From contig JABSRB010000008.1 of NCBI GenBank assembly GCA_013215375.1, positions 1 to 50,987 of the forward strand: a stretch of DNA of 50,987 nt, given 5' to 3'. Below the pieces are notes generated by a model. The model was not told the origin of the DNA, searched no databases, and saw only the letters and a program-made list of their open reading frames with translations. Shown piece after piece: positions 18,245-26,584 of the stretch. This DNA comes from Oceanospirillaceae bacterium. Its GTDB lineage: Bacteria > Pseudomonadota > Gammaproteobacteria > Pseudomonadales > Balneatricaceae. Both the position numbers and the translations under genes were made by a program. Numbering within the stretch: the first letter of the stretch is position 1; the number at the start of each line of letters is the position of its first letter.

Positions 18245-18260
18245 GTAATTGAAAATGTTA

Positions 18261-18285
18261 AAAAACCCGCTTCGGCGGGTTTTTT
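18261..18285 (+). terminator. Rho-independent terminator
   Basis: CCCGC, a TTCG tetraloop, GCGGG, flanked by AAAAA on the left and TTTTTT on the right: a textbook terminator for the second symporter gene. The A/T symmetry would let it work on both strands. Confidence 0.95.
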
Positions 18286-18316
18286 GGTTTATGCTAGCGT
18301 CATGCAGGGAGCTATG

Positions 18317-18883
18317 ATGAATGAGAGCGTAGAGTGTGAAATTAAATTAGAGCGTAGTTTAATTCAAGATGGACCCAAATTTTTATCCCACAAATTGATA
18401 GTCACTGATCGAGTTGCCTATCTGAAACCTACTATTAGCTCGATGTTGTTCTGCTTCGTCTATATTGTGGTCGGGATGTTTTTGATCTCGCTGGCCAGCT
18501 ATGTGTTATTGCAGTCGCAAAAGCTTGATCTGGCTATTTTTATCGGCGGTTTTGGTATTGCTATTGGCACTTTTGGCGTGTCTTTGATTCAGCCTTTTTT
18601 GCAGCGCGCCAGTTTTGATAAACACTCTGGGGTGTTCAACAACAAACGGGACAGGGATGTAAAGATTAAGCATATTGTGTCACTGCAGATTAATAACAAA
18701 GTAGTTATTCGCAAACAAGCATTAAGCTATCGTTGTTTTGAATTAAACATGCTGACAAAAAATGGTCGTAGAATCAATATATTAAACCATAACAATGCAG
18801 TGCAATTAGAATTAGATGCTCGTAAACTAGCTAAATTTTTAACGGTGCCGTTGTTAGATTTGCGCCGTGAAATTGTGTTGTGA
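18317..18883 (+). CDS. Small two-helix membrane protein, function unknown
   Basis: A 188-residue protein not recognised as a named family. A cytoplasmic N-terminal part of about 40 residues is followed by two hydrophobic segments (about 41-64, SMLFCFVYIVVGMFLISLAS, and 72-94, IFIGGFGIAIGTFGVSLI). A soluble C-terminal domain of about 90 residues looks strand-rich (ASFDKHSGVF..., KHIVSLQINNKVV), resembling a PH-like membrane-anchored domain; that is a guess. The frame is open from TTG 18284, which lies inside the terminator; AGGGAG at 18306-18311 points to ATG 18317 as the start. It sits 31 bases ahead of the next small orphan gene. Confidence 0.65.
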   Translation: MNESVECEIKLERSLIQDGPKFLSHKLIVTDRVAYLKPTISSMLFCFVYIVVGMFLISLASYVLLQSQKLDLAIFIGGFGIAIGTFGVSLIQPFLQRASFDKHSGVFNNKRDRDVKIKHIVSLQINNKVVIRKQALSYRCFELNMLTKNGRRINILNHNNAVQLELDARKLAKFLTVPLLDLRREIVL

Positions 18884-18914
18884 ATGATTTGATTAATTAG
18901 AGGGGCGTTTAATA

Positions 18915-19319
18915 ATGTTAAGGTTTGCACCCCATGGTGAATATCGCATTGTCATTGAAGATAATACGTTGTGGGTCGAGGCTAAAGGGCCGTTTAATAT
19001 AGAAATCGTCACCAATTATGCCGCCGACATGGAGCAAGCGGTGAAGCAAATGGTGGCCCCTTGGAGGCAGCTGATTGTTTTGCACCAAAACGGTCTGTTT
19101 ACCCCTGAGGCTATCAAGGGTATGCATAGCACCATCAGTCATAGAAAAGAGCTTGGTTTGGCAGCTTCGGCGATCGTTATCATTGATGCAAGCGCTAAAT
19201 TTGCCATAGAAATGCAAGTTTCGGGCGTATATGATCAGTTACAAGTAAGACATCAATATTTTGACACTGAACAATTAGCGAGGCAGTGGCTGTTTGAAGT
19301 GGTCCCGCCAGCAAGTTAA
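18915..19319 (+). CDS. Small conserved orphan protein (paralogue of 12260-12694), function unknown
   Basis: A 134-residue soluble protein, clearly related to the minus-strand gene at 12260-12694: shared GPFN.E, PWRQLIVLHQNGLFTPEA against PWGQLILMHANCLYTPEA, then RKELGL and a QLARQWL end. It starts HGEYRIVIEDNTLWVEAKGPF; the paralogue has HGKFIVSLQGNILRVDASGPF. Probable small alpha/beta fold of STAS/SpoIIAA type, unproven. RBS GAGGGGC precedes the ATG. A MITE-like element begins 37 bases after its stop. Confidence 0.7.
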   Translation: MLRFAPHGEYRIVIEDNTLWVEAKGPFNIEIVTNYAADMEQAVKQMVAPWRQLIVLHQNGLFTPEAIKGMHSTISHRKELGLAASAIVIIDASAKFAIEMQVSGVYDQLQVRHQYFDTEQLARQWLFEVVPPAS

Positions 19320-19356
19320 ACAGCCTAGGAAATCAATTGGAGTCTATAGTAATTGA

Positions 19357-19522
19357 CTAGGAGCCTGACCGAGAACTGCGATCGTAGCGAGAGCAAGGCT
19401 ATTTGAGGAAAAATTAACGATCATTTGAGGCGAATAGCGGGCTATTTAACGATAATGAGCGTTAATTTTAACCAAATAGACTTGGTCGCAGTAGATTAGT
19501 CTGTTCTTGGACAGGCTCCTAG
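19357..19522 (+). mobile_element. MITE-like element, copy 1
   Basis: A 166-bp non-coding element with terminal inverted repeats beginning CTAGGAGCCTG and ending CAGGCTCCTAG. The reverse complement of the element at 26379-26544 aligns to it without gaps; I count 17 mismatches in 162 positions. It has no ORF and probably depends on a transposase in trans. The rest of 19320-19669 holds the leader and RBS of nrdR (AGGG before the ATG). Confidence 0.85.
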
Positions 19523-19669
19523 CACCGCGGCTACCTTCTCAACAGTAGATGGGTTACAATGGCCCGCTTTCGGATGTGAGTTGATCCATCCGCTACTATC
19601 AAATTTTGTTGAATAATCGCTATCTTATTGATTGTTTTGACAAACCGCTCTTTTTGACAGGGTTTTATT

Positions 19670-20149
19670 ATGCATTGTCCATTCTGCACTGCAGTAGACA
19701 CTAAAGTTGTCGACTCTCGACTGGTTGCCGATGGGCAGCAAGTACGCCGCCGCCGTGAGTGCGTTTCCTGTCACGAACGTTATTCCACTTTTGAAATTGC
19801 CGAACTGCTAATGCCTAGATTGCTTAAATCTGATGGTTCTAGTCAACCATTTGACGAAAGTAAATTACGTGCGGGTATATTGCGTGCTCTAGAGAAACGC
19901 CCTGTTGGTCTTGAAGAAATAGAAGCACTACTGAATCGCGTTAAATTGAAAATTCGCTCATCTGGAGACAGAGAAGTGCCTGCTAGGTTTATCGGTGAGG
20001 CAGTGATGTCTGAGTTGCGAAAATTAGATCAAGTGGCTTTTGTGCGTTTCGCCTCGGTGTATCGCAGTTTTAAAGATATTAGTGAATTTAAAACTGAAAT
20101 TGATAAATTAGCCAAAGAGTCAGCAGCATCCAATGAGCCAGAAGATTAA
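19670..20149 (+). CDS. nrdR: Transcriptional repressor NrdR
   Basis: Zinc-ribbon and ATP-cone repressor of ribonucleotide reductase genes; it senses (d)ATP and binds NrdR boxes. The 159-residue length is normal. Zinc ribbon C3-P-F-C6 and C31-V-S-C34, with VDSR between, are visible. The ATP-cone spans about 48-138 ([20 protein letters not shown] and [13 protein letters not shown]). It heads the conserved nrdR-ribD cluster, with ribD starting 7 bases after its stop. Confidence 0.97.
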   Translation: MHCPFCTAVDTKVVDSRLVADGQQVRRRRECVSCHERYSTFEIAELLMPRLLKSDGSSQPFDESKLRAGILRALEKRPVGLEEIEALLNRVKLKIRSSGDREVPARFIGEAVMSELRKLDQVAFVRFASVYRSFKDISEFKTEIDKLAKESAASNEPED

Positions 20150-20156
20150 ATAATCA

Positions 20157-21275
20157 ATGCATTCATCTTTTACCAGCCAAGACAGTAAGTTCATGGCGCT
20201 GGCTATCAGCCAGGCCAAATCTGCTATTTACACGACTAGACCCAATCCCAATGTCGGCTGTGTCATCGTTAAAGAGGGTGAGTTGCTTGCCTCTGGTTAC
20301 CATCGCCGCGCGGGTGATGGGCACGCAGAAGTGAATGCATTAGCGCGGTTAGATTTAACTCAGAGCAGTGGTGCCACAGCTTACGTTACTTTAGAGCCAT
20401 GCTCGCATACGGGACGCACTGGTTCCTGTGCCACTGCGCTAATCAAGGCCAAAATAGCGAGGGTCGTCTGTGCCATGCAAGATCCTAACCCGTTGGTATC
20501 AGGCAATGGCTTTGCCCGCCTTAAAGAGGCGGGTATAGAAGTGGTTGTAGGATTGATGCAGGCAGAAGCTGAGCAGATAAACTTAGGGTTTATCAAACGC
20601 ATGAGTCAACAATTACCGAGAGTGACGGTTAAACTGGCGATGAGTTTAGATGGTCGCACCGCGATGCAAAGCGGCGAATCACAGTGGATTACCGGCAGTG
20701 CCGCACGATCAGATGTGCAACGGCTGCGCGCTAGCAGCTGTGCGATTATTACCGGTATAGGCTCTATTGAGCAGGATGACTCTTCGTTAACAGTGAGAAC
20801 TTCCGAGTTAGATTTATCCGTTAGCGATGCGGACCTAACATTAATAGGGCAGATGCAGCCTTTACGAGTGGTATTGGATTCTGCCAATAAGCTGTCTAAA
20901 AATGCCAAAATATTACAGCAGCCAGGGCGTACACTGCGAGTGATTTCAGGGCCGGTAACGGGAGATGATCCCGATGTGATCTCTTTGCCAGGTACCGATT
21001 CACGTATTGATTTAAAGGCGTTGTTAGCCTATTTAGCCCGTGAGGAAAGTTGTAATAACGTATTGGTAGAGGCGGGAGCTACCCTCGCTGGTAGTTTTGT
21101 CGATCAACAGCTATTTGATCAGCTGATTGTGTATATGGCGCCGACCATTTTAGGTGCCAGTGCCAGACCTCTACTCGCGATAGACAAAGATAAAATGCAG
21201 CAGCAACAGCGGTTGGCTCTCATAGATCAGCAGCTAGTAGGTGAAGATATTCGTCTCACCTATCAGCCAATATAA
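20157..21275 (+). CDS. ribD: Bifunctional deaminase/reductase RibD
   Basis: Second and third steps of riboflavin synthesis: deamination of the diaminopyrimidine and NADPH reduction of its ribosyl side chain. 372 residues. The N-terminal deaminase domain has zinc motif H56-A-E58 and PC82SHTGRTGSC91. The reductase domain runs from about 160 (PRVTVKLAMSLDGRTAMQSGESQWITG) to VEAGATLAGSFVDQQLFDQLIVYMAP. Only 7 bases separate it from nrdR; ribE follows 26 bases later. RBS for the ATG at 20157 is weak; ATG 20193 is an alternative but would shorten the domain. Confidence 0.96.
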   Translation: MHSSFTSQDSKFMALAISQAKSAIYTTRPNPNVGCVIVKEGELLASGYHRRAGDGHAEVNALARLDLTQSSGATAYVTLEPCSHTGRTGSCATALIKAKIARVVCAMQDPNPLVSGNGFARLKEAGIEVVVGLMQAEAEQINLGFIKRMSQQLPRVTVKLAMSLDGRTAMQSGESQWITGSAARSDVQRLRASSCAIITGIGSIEQDDSSLTVRTSELDLSVSDADLTLIGQMQPLRVVLDSANKLSKNAKILQQPGRTLRVISGPVTGDDPDVISLPGTDSRIDLKALLAYLAREESCNNVLVEAGATLAGSFVDQQLFDQLIVYMAPTILGASARPLLAIDKDKMQQQQRLALIDQQLVGEDIRLTYQPI

Positions 21276-21301
21276 GTTTTAGCCCTTTATCGGATAAGAA
21301 A

Positions 21302-21973
21302 ATGTTTACAGGTATAATTGAAGCGGTCGGGTCTATAGGCGCGGTGCAAATGCAACAGGGCGATATGCAGTTGCAAGTGTGTACAGGTCAGCTAGATATG
21401 GCAGATGTTGCCATTGGCGACAGTATCGCGACCAATGGTGTCTGCCTAACGGTAATCGCGTTAAATGCCGAAGGTTTTTGGGCCGATGTATCAGTTGAAA
21501 CCTTAGTGCACACGGTATTTCCAAGTATTAAAGTGGGCGATAAGGTCAATTTGGAAAAAGCGTTATTAGCCAGTTCGCGCATGGGTGGTCACATTGTGAC
21601 AGGCCATGTCGATGGTGTCGGTGAGATTATCGAGCGCAGCCAAGATGCTAGATCGATTAAATATATCGTTAAAGCACCTGCTGTCATCGCGCATTATATA
21701 GCAGGCAAAGGCTCTATCACTGTCGATGGCGTCAGCTTGACGGTAAACGCGGTCATGCAAAATACCTTTAGTTTAAATATAGTGCCTCACAGCGCTGCGA
21801 ATACCTTGTTAAGTGAATACCAAGTCGGTAGTAAAGTACACTTAGAAGTAGACGTTATCTCCCGTTATCTGGAGCGATTGTTAGAGCGACGAACAGCGCC
21901 AGGTGGGGATAGTGAAACGATGAATTCCGGATTAGACATGGCGAAATTAGCCGAGTTTGGTTTTTTAAAGTGA
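21302..21973 (+). CDS. ribE: Riboflavin synthase alpha subunit
   Basis: Dismutates two 6,7-dimethyl-8-ribityllumazine molecules into riboflavin and the pyrimidine precursor. 223 residues in two repeated lumazine-binding barrels: the first starts MFTGIIEAVGSI and carries GDSIATNGVCLTV (about 40-52); the second starts GGHIVTGHVDGVGEI (about 97) and carries GSITVDGVSLTVN (about 137-149). A C-terminal helix, needed for trimer formation, includes YLERLLE. It sits between ribD and ribBA in the flavin operon. Confidence 0.97.
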   Translation: MFTGIIEAVGSIGAVQMQQGDMQLQVCTGQLDMADVAIGDSIATNGVCLTVIALNAEGFWADVSVETLVHTVFPSIKVGDKVNLEKALLASSRMGGHIVTGHVDGVGEIIERSQDARSIKYIVKAPAVIAHYIAGKGSITVDGVSLTVNAVMQNTFSLNIVPHSAANTLLSEYQVGSKVHLEVDVISRYLERLLERRTAPGGDSETMNSGLDMAKLAEFGFLK

Positions 21974-22036
21974 GAAATTGGCACGGCGTTTTGCGCTCAT
22001 CGTGCATCCCAGTAACCTGATTGTAGAGAAAATATC

Positions 22037-23149
22037 ATGGAGCTAAATAGCCCAGAAGAAATCATTGAAGATATCCGTCAGGGAAAGATGGTTATCTTAA
22101 TGGATGACGAAGATCGCGAAAATGAAGGCGATCTGGTGATCGCCGCCGAAAAGGTGCGAGCTGAAGATATCAACTTTATGGCCACCCATGCTCGAGGGCT
22201 GATTTGTTTGACGTTGACCCCAGAGCGTTGTGCGCAGTTGAATTTGCCATTGATGGTAAAAAGCAACGGTGCCGCTTTTGAAACCAACTTTACCGTATCC
22301 ATAGAAGCTGCAGAGGGTGTGACAACCGGCATATCGGCAGCGGATCGAGCGCAAACTATTCTCGCGGCTGTTAAGGGCGGTGCACTGCCGGAAGATATCG
22401 TGCAACCTGGGCATATTTTCCCGGTCATGGCGCAACCTGGTGGTGTGCTGCGCAGAGCGGGACACACTGAGGCGGGCTGTGATTTGGCGCGCCTAGCGGG
22501 TCTGATACCAGCGGCTGCTATTGTTGAAGTGATGAATGACGATGGCTCTATGTCACGTCGTCCAGATCTTGAACTGTTCGCGCAAAAGCACCACATGAAA
22601 ATAGGCACTATCGCTGACCTGATCCAATATCGCACGGCTAACGAGCATACGATTGAACGTATTAGCGAAGCGGTAGTGATGACCAAACACGGTGAGTTTA
22701 ACTGTATCTCTTACTCGGATTCGATCCAAAATGTTACCCACTTAGCGTTTGTTAAAGGGAATATTGAAGCGGCTGTGCCGACCTTGGTTAGGGTTAATAT
22801 GCGCGGTGATGAATTACGTGACATGGTAGGCCTAGGTGTTGGCAAACACTGGAGTGTCGATAGCGCTTTAGAAAAAGTGGCCAGCGAAGATAACGGTGTT
22901 GTACTACTGTTAGACAACGACCAAAAAGAAGATTTCTCAGTGGCGTTGGAGCGATTATCAGCGAAAGCCAACAGACGCCCAGCGGCGACTAATTACAGCG
23001 CTTCAGGCGCCTATCTTACCGTGGGGACTGGCTCGCAAATACTGCGCGATCTGGGTGTCGGTAAAATGAAGTTGATGAGCTCACAAATTAAATTTAACGC
23101 GATTTCTGGCTTTGACTTAGAGATCAGTGAATATGTTACTTGCAAATAA
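22037..23149 (+). CDS. ribBA: RibBA: DHBP synthase with a degenerate GTP-cyclohydrolase-II-like domain
   Basis: 370 residues. The N-terminal half (1-200) is a complete 3,4-dihydroxy-2-butanone-4-phosphate synthase: DDEDRENEGD (23-32), FMATHARGLICL, GHTEAGCDLARLAG. It makes the four-carbon unit for lumazine. The C-terminal half (about 205-370) is related to RibA, but where active RibA has HSECLTGD and a C-x-C zinc site, this protein has VRVNMRGDELRDMVGLG and no cysteine ligands; so it should be inactive as GTP cyclohydrolase II. The working enzyme is probably the separate ribA at 25747. I see no FMN riboswitch in the 63-base gap upstream. Confidence 0.93.
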   Translation: MELNSPEEIIEDIRQGKMVILMDDEDRENEGDLVIAAEKVRAEDINFMATHARGLICLTLTPERCAQLNLPLMVKSNGAAFETNFTVSIEAAEGVTTGISAADRAQTILAAVKGGALPEDIVQPGHIFPVMAQPGGVLRRAGHTEAGCDLARLAGLIPAAAIVEVMNDDGSMSRRPDLELFAQKHHMKIGTIADLIQYRTANEHTIERISEAVVMTKHGEFNCISYSDSIQNVTHLAFVKGNIEAAVPTLVRVNMRGDELRDMVGLGVGKHWSVDSALEKVASEDNGVVLLLDNDQKEDFSVALERLSAKANRRPAATNYSASGAYLTVGTGSQILRDLGVGKMKLMSSQIKFNAISGFDLEISEYVTCK

Positions 23150-23159
23150 GGTGTATTAA

Positions 23160-23633
23160 ATGTCAGTACAAATAATCGAAGGGGACTTTGTCTCAGGTGG
23201 TGGGAAATACACTATTGTGGTGGGCCGTTTTAACGCATTTGTGGTTGAAAGCTTACTCGATGGAGCATTAGATACCCTAAAGCGCCATGGCATTAAAGAT
23301 GCTGATGTGCGTGTAGTAAGAGTTCCAGGTGCATTTGAAATTCCACTAGTTGTACAAAAAGTGGCAGCACAGAAAAAAGATGATGCAATCATTGCCCTAG
23401 GCGCGGTTATCCGCGGCGGCACTCCGCACTTTGAATACGTTTCAGGGGAGAGCTCAAAAGGCATCGCGCAAGTGGCAATGGATTACAACATACCGGTAGC
23501 CAATGGTATTCTCACGGTGAATAGCATTGAACAAGCGATTGAAAGGTCGGGAACGAAAGCGGGTAATAAAGGCGCAGAAGCGGCATTATCCGCCATTGAA
23601 ATGGTTAGCGTATTACGCAACTTAGAGGCATAG
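23160..23633 (+). CDS. ribH: 6,7-dimethyl-8-ribityllumazine synthase
   Basis: Condenses the RibB product with the RibD-pathway pyrimidine to lumazine. 157 residues, standard length. Visible are the [16 protein letters not shown] start, [12 protein letters not shown] (about 55-66), [14 protein letters not shown] with the catalytic H90, and [17 protein letters not shown]. Ten bases after ribBA and four before nusB, so translation is probably coupled along the operon. Confidence 0.97.
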   Translation: MSVQIIEGDFVSGGGKYTIVVGRFNAFVVESLLDGALDTLKRHGIKDADVRVVRVPGAFEIPLVVQKVAAQKKDDAIIALGAVIRGGTPHFEYVSGESSKGIAQVAMDYNIPVANGILTVNSIEQAIERSGTKAGNKGAEAALSAIEMVSVLRNLEA

Positions 23634-23637
23634 TTAA

Positions 23638-24147
23638 GTGACACAAGATAAAGATATCAGCCCTACCCCAAAAAAGGCTAAAGGCAAAAAGAAAGTTTCC
23701 AAGACGGCACAGCGCCGCGCTGCAAGATCTTTTGCCGTACAAGCTGTTTATTCATGGCAGATGGCAGGGCAGCCTATCCACGAAATCGAAGCGATGTTTC
23801 ACACCGACAATGATATGACGCAGGCGGATGTTGCTTTGTTTAGTGAAATATTGCGCGGTGTGGCCAGTAATAGTAAGACGCTAGATGAGGCTTATGCTCC
23901 TTTTCTAGATCGCGCATTAGACGATCTTGATCCGATTGAGCGCGCTGTATTGCGCATCGGTAGTTTTGAGTTAATTCATCGTATTGAAGTGCCTTATCGT
24001 GTTGTTATCAACGAGAGTGTCGAGTTGACCAAAATATTTGGCGCGACAGATTCGCACAAATACATAAACGGTATTCTGGATAAACTGGCACAGCGTGTCC
24101 GTATGGTTGAGATCAGAGCGCGCTTTGAAGCAAACAAAAAGAAGTAA
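23638..24147 (+). CDS. nusB: Transcription antitermination factor NusB
   Basis: Part of the rRNA antitermination complex with NusE and the boxA RNA. 169 residues, longer than usual because of a lysine-rich N-terminal tail (DISPTPKKAKGKKKVSKTA) before the normal start of the fold, RRAARSFAVQAVYSWQM. Other family marks are LDRALDDLDPIERAVLRIG and PYRVVINESVELTKIFGATDSHKYINGILD. The start is GTG, 4 bases after ribH. Linkage ribH-nusB-thiL is conserved in gammaproteobacteria. Confidence 0.96.
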   Translation: MTQDKDISPTPKKAKGKKKVSKTAQRRAARSFAVQAVYSWQMAGQPIHEIEAMFHTDNDMTQADVALFSEILRGVASNSKTLDEAYAPFLDRALDDLDPIERAVLRIGSFELIHRIEVPYRVVINESVELTKIFGATDSHKYINGILDKLAQRVRMVEIRARFEANKKK

Positions 24148-24166
24148 CGGCGGAAAAACAGCTTAG

Positions 24167-25135
24167 ATGGATGAGTTTTCCCTGATTAAGCGCTATTTTG
24201 AACTGCCCAGCGCTGAGTCAGCACGTGTCAATGCGCAGCTTATACAGGGCATTGGTGATGATTGCGCCGTACTTGCGGTCCCCAACAACCAAGATCTAGT
24301 GTTTTCATTAGATACCTTGGTTGAAGGGGTGCATTTTCCTGTGGATGCTAGCGCTGCCGACATTGCCTGGCGAGTACTCGGTGCCTCTGTCAGTGATTTG
24401 GCGGCGATGGGTGCCACGCCTAATAATTTTACTTTAGCTCTCACTTTACCTGAACTGTCAGAGTCATGGTTGCAGAGCTTTAGTGAAAACCTAGCCCAAG
24501 CTGCAAAGCAGTACCAGCTCACCTTGGCGGGAGGGGATACCACTAAAGGTCCTTTAACGCTCAGTGTGCAAGTGCAAGGGTTTGTCGATAAAGGCACTGC
24601 TCTATTGCGCAGTGGTGCGCAAGTCGGTGATGTGATTTGTGTTACAGGGTCTCTCGGAGACAGTAGAGCGGGCTTAAGCCTGTTGGGAAATGCCGTCTCT
24701 AGCCCCGTGCACAATTATTTATTAGATCGTTTTTATCGGCCTGTTCCCAGAGTATCAACGGGTCAGCTAATAAAACCTTATGCCTCTAGCTGTATCGACA
24801 TCTCCGATGGCTTGCTGGCTGATTTGGCGCACATTTTAAACCGCTCAGGCAAAGGCGCTAAGATTGATAGCAGTTTGCTACCGCTCTCGGCACCGCTGCA
24901 ACAAATAGCTGCCGATAAAGCTTTGGACTGGGCGCTCTCTGGCGGAGAGGATTTTGAGCTCTGTTTTACCTTGTCTGCAAAAAACTGGCGGTTGCTACAA
25001 GCGCGGTTGGCAGAGTCAGGCCATTGCGTTGCCATCAGTAACATAGGCGTGATCTGTGATGAGCCAGGCCTACAATTATATCGCAATGATCAGTGGCACC
25101 ATGTGGCTGCAAAAGGTTTTAAACATTTTTTATAG
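24167..25135 (+). CDS. thiL: Thiamine-monophosphate kinase
   Basis: Phosphorylates thiamine monophosphate to the active diphosphate cofactor (used by Dxs encoded nearby). 322 residues of the PurM-like ATP-dependent kinase fold. Seen: IGDDCAVL (29-36) binding Mg-ATP, SLDTLVEGVHF, VSDLAAMGATP (about 76-86), GGDTTKGPLTLSVQV (about 126-140), and SGGEDFELCF near 264. Its TAG stop is the first part of a short remnant of the MITE-like element, so element insertion and deletion may have set the present C-terminus (KGFKHFL). Confidence 0.96.
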   Translation: MDEFSLIKRYFELPSAESARVNAQLIQGIGDDCAVLAVPNNQDLVFSLDTLVEGVHFPVDASAADIAWRVLGASVSDLAAMGATPNNFTLALTLPELSESWLQSFSENLAQAAKQYQLTLAGGDTTKGPLTLSVQVQGFVDKGTALLRSGAQVGDVICVTGSLGDSRAGLSLLGNAVSSPVHNYLLDRFYRPVPRVSTGQLIKPYASSCIDISDGLLADLAHILNRSGKGAKIDSSLLPLSAPLQQIAADKALDWALSGGEDFELCFTLSAKNWRLLQARLAESGHCVAISNIGVICDEPGLQLYRNDQWHHVAAKGFKHFL

Positions 25136-25152
25136 GAGTCCGACAGGCTCCT
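25134..25152. repeat. Solo remnant of the MITE-like element end
   Basis: AGGAGTCCGACAGGCTCCT begins with the first five bases of the element and ends with its last ones (element end CGGACAGGCTCCT). It looks like a deletion derivative in which both termini are fused. It overlaps the last two bases of the thiL stop codon. Confidence 0.6.
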
Positions 25153-25191
25153 GGTGCTCTTAATATCAGTATTTAAAGGTAGAGAACAGTT

Positions 25192-25680
25192 GTGAAGTTT
25201 GATTACAAAGAAAAGTTACATCCTAAGCTACGTGATCCCATCCATATGCTGGCGTTTGGTTTTGGCAGTGGCTTGGCACCAAAAGCACCAGGTACATTTG
25301 GTACTTTAGCTGCTGTGCCGCTATTTCTACTGCTTTCACTGTTACCGTTATGGCTGTATTTGCTGCTGGTCGTTGCCGCTTGTACTTACGGCGTGCATCT
25401 GTGCGGTAAAACCGCTGATGATATGGGCGTACATGATGATCCCAGTATTGTCTGGGATGAGTTTGCCGGGTTTTGGATCACCATGATTGCCATTCCAGTG
25501 AGCTTTACTACGGTCATTTTAGGTTTTCTTTTGTTTAGATTATTTGATATTTTGAAGCCTTGGCCCATTGATTGGATTGATCGAAACGTCAGTGGTGGGC
25601 TGGGAATTATGGTTGACGATATAGTGGCAGGTTTAATGGCTTTGGGCTGTCTGCATTTAATTCACTATTTTTTATTGTAA
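25192..25680 (+). CDS. pgpA: Phosphatidylglycerophosphatase A
   Basis: Inner-membrane enzyme that dephosphorylates phosphatidylglycerol-phosphate in phospholipid synthesis. 162 residues. Family marks: FGFGSGLAPKAPGTFGTLAA (about 22-41), DDPSIVWDEFAGFWITM (about 82-98), RLFDILKPWPIDWIDR and GGLGIMVDDIVAGLMA. Hydrophobic segments lie at about 41-68, 93-120 and at the C-terminus. GTG start. It follows thiL in the usual order. Confidence 0.96.
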   Translation: MKFDYKEKLHPKLRDPIHMLAFGFGSGLAPKAPGTFGTLAAVPLFLLLSLLPLWLYLLLVVAACTYGVHLCGKTADDMGVHDDPSIVWDEFAGFWITMIAIPVSFTTVILGFLLFRLFDILKPWPIDWIDRNVSGGLGIMVDDIVAGLMALGCLHLIHYFLL

Positions 25681-25746
25681 AAAGTCCAAAGCTCCCTCAT
25701 ATACAGGGGAGTTTGATTGATAAGTTTCAAAGTGTAGAGGTAGTGT

Positions 25747-26373
25747 GTGTCAGATAGCGATAAAACAGTAACAACGGCCGTTCATTTCATAGCTGAGTCA
25801 AAGCTTCCTATGCCAATGGGAACTTTTACCATGGCTGGCTTTGAAGAGGCTGAAACTGGCAAAGAGCATGTCGCATTAGTGTTTGGTGATGTTAGTGGTG
25901 ACGAGCCTGTATTGGCCCGCATCCACTCCGAGTGCCTGACCGGAGATGCGCTGTTTAGCTTGCGCTGCGATTGCGGTTTTCAGCTGCAAGAGGCACTCAC
26001 TCGTATTGCCGAGGAAGGCCGAGGAATCTTACTTTACTTACGCCAAGAAGGGCGTGGTATAGGGCTATTGAATAAAATCAAAGCTTATAATTTGCAAGAT
26101 CAAGGTGCCGATACCGTAGAGGCCAATGAGAGTTTGGGCTTTGATGCGGATCAGCGCGAATACAGCATGTGCCTACCCATGTTAGCGCATTTTGGTATCT
26201 CTAAATTACGTTTGATGACCAACAACCCACGTAAAGTGGCGGCGATGGAAAAATACGGTGTAGAGATCAGTGTACGCGAACCCATTCAAGTGGGGAAAAA
26301 TAGCCATAACGCTGATTATTTGGCTACTAAAGCCGGTAAATTAGGTCACATGATGACCCCATCTGAAGAGTAG
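25747..26373 (+). CDS. ribA: GTP cyclohydrolase II
   Basis: First committed enzyme of riboflavin synthesis: opens GTP to the diaminopyrimidine with loss of formate and pyrophosphate. 208 residues, with the full catalytic set: zinc cysteines C63, C74 and C76 in [18 protein letters not shown], then [20 protein letters not shown] and [10 protein letters not shown]. Start is GTG with GAGG about 7 bases ahead. It probably supplies the activity missing from the C-terminal half of RibBA. The second MITE-like copy begins 5 bases after its stop. Confidence 0.97.
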   Translation: MSDSDKTVTTAVHFIAESKLPMPMGTFTMAGFEEAETGKEHVALVFGDVSGDEPVLARIHSECLTGDALFSLRCDCGFQLQEALTRIAEEGRGILLYLRQEGRGIGLLNKIKAYNLQDQGADTVEANESLGFDADQREYSMCLPMLAHFGISKLRLMTNNPRKVAAMEKYGVEISVREPIQVGKNSHNADYLATKAGKLGHMMTPSEE

Positions 26374-26378
26374 TAATG

Positions 26379-26544
26379 CTAGGAGCCTGTCCGAGAACAG
26401 ACTAATCGGCTGCGACCAAGCCTATTTGGTTATAATTAACGCTTATTTTCGTTAAATAGCACGCTATTCGCCTTAAATCACCGCTAATTCTTCCTCAAAC
26501 AGTCTTGCTCTCGCTTCGATCGCAGTTCTCGGACAGGCTCCTAG
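26379..26544 (-). mobile_element. MITE-like element, copy 2 (inverted relative to copy 1)
   Basis: 166 bp from CTAGGAGCCTG to CAGGCTCCTAG; its reverse complement matches the element at 19357-19522 end to end without gaps. Non-coding. Lying between the convergent ribA and dxs genes, its palindromic ends could also serve as a bidirectional terminator; no separate terminator is visible in this gap. Confidence 0.85.
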
Positions 26545-26584
26545 TTTCGTTAATAATAGCCGGACGGCTATTATTAATATCAAT

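Noticed and set aside
19523-22036. FMN riboswitch (RFN element) in the rib operon
   Set aside because: Gaps before ribD, ribE and ribBA are too short (7-63 bases) and the leader of nrdR shows no RFN core.
22078-22686. 202-codon open frame antisense to ribBA
   Set aside because: Composition is that of a shadow of a GC-biased gene; no RBS and no recognisable protein.
24193-24714. 173-codon open frame antisense to thiL
   Set aside because: Fully inside a well-recognised gene; serine/proline-rich shadow translation.
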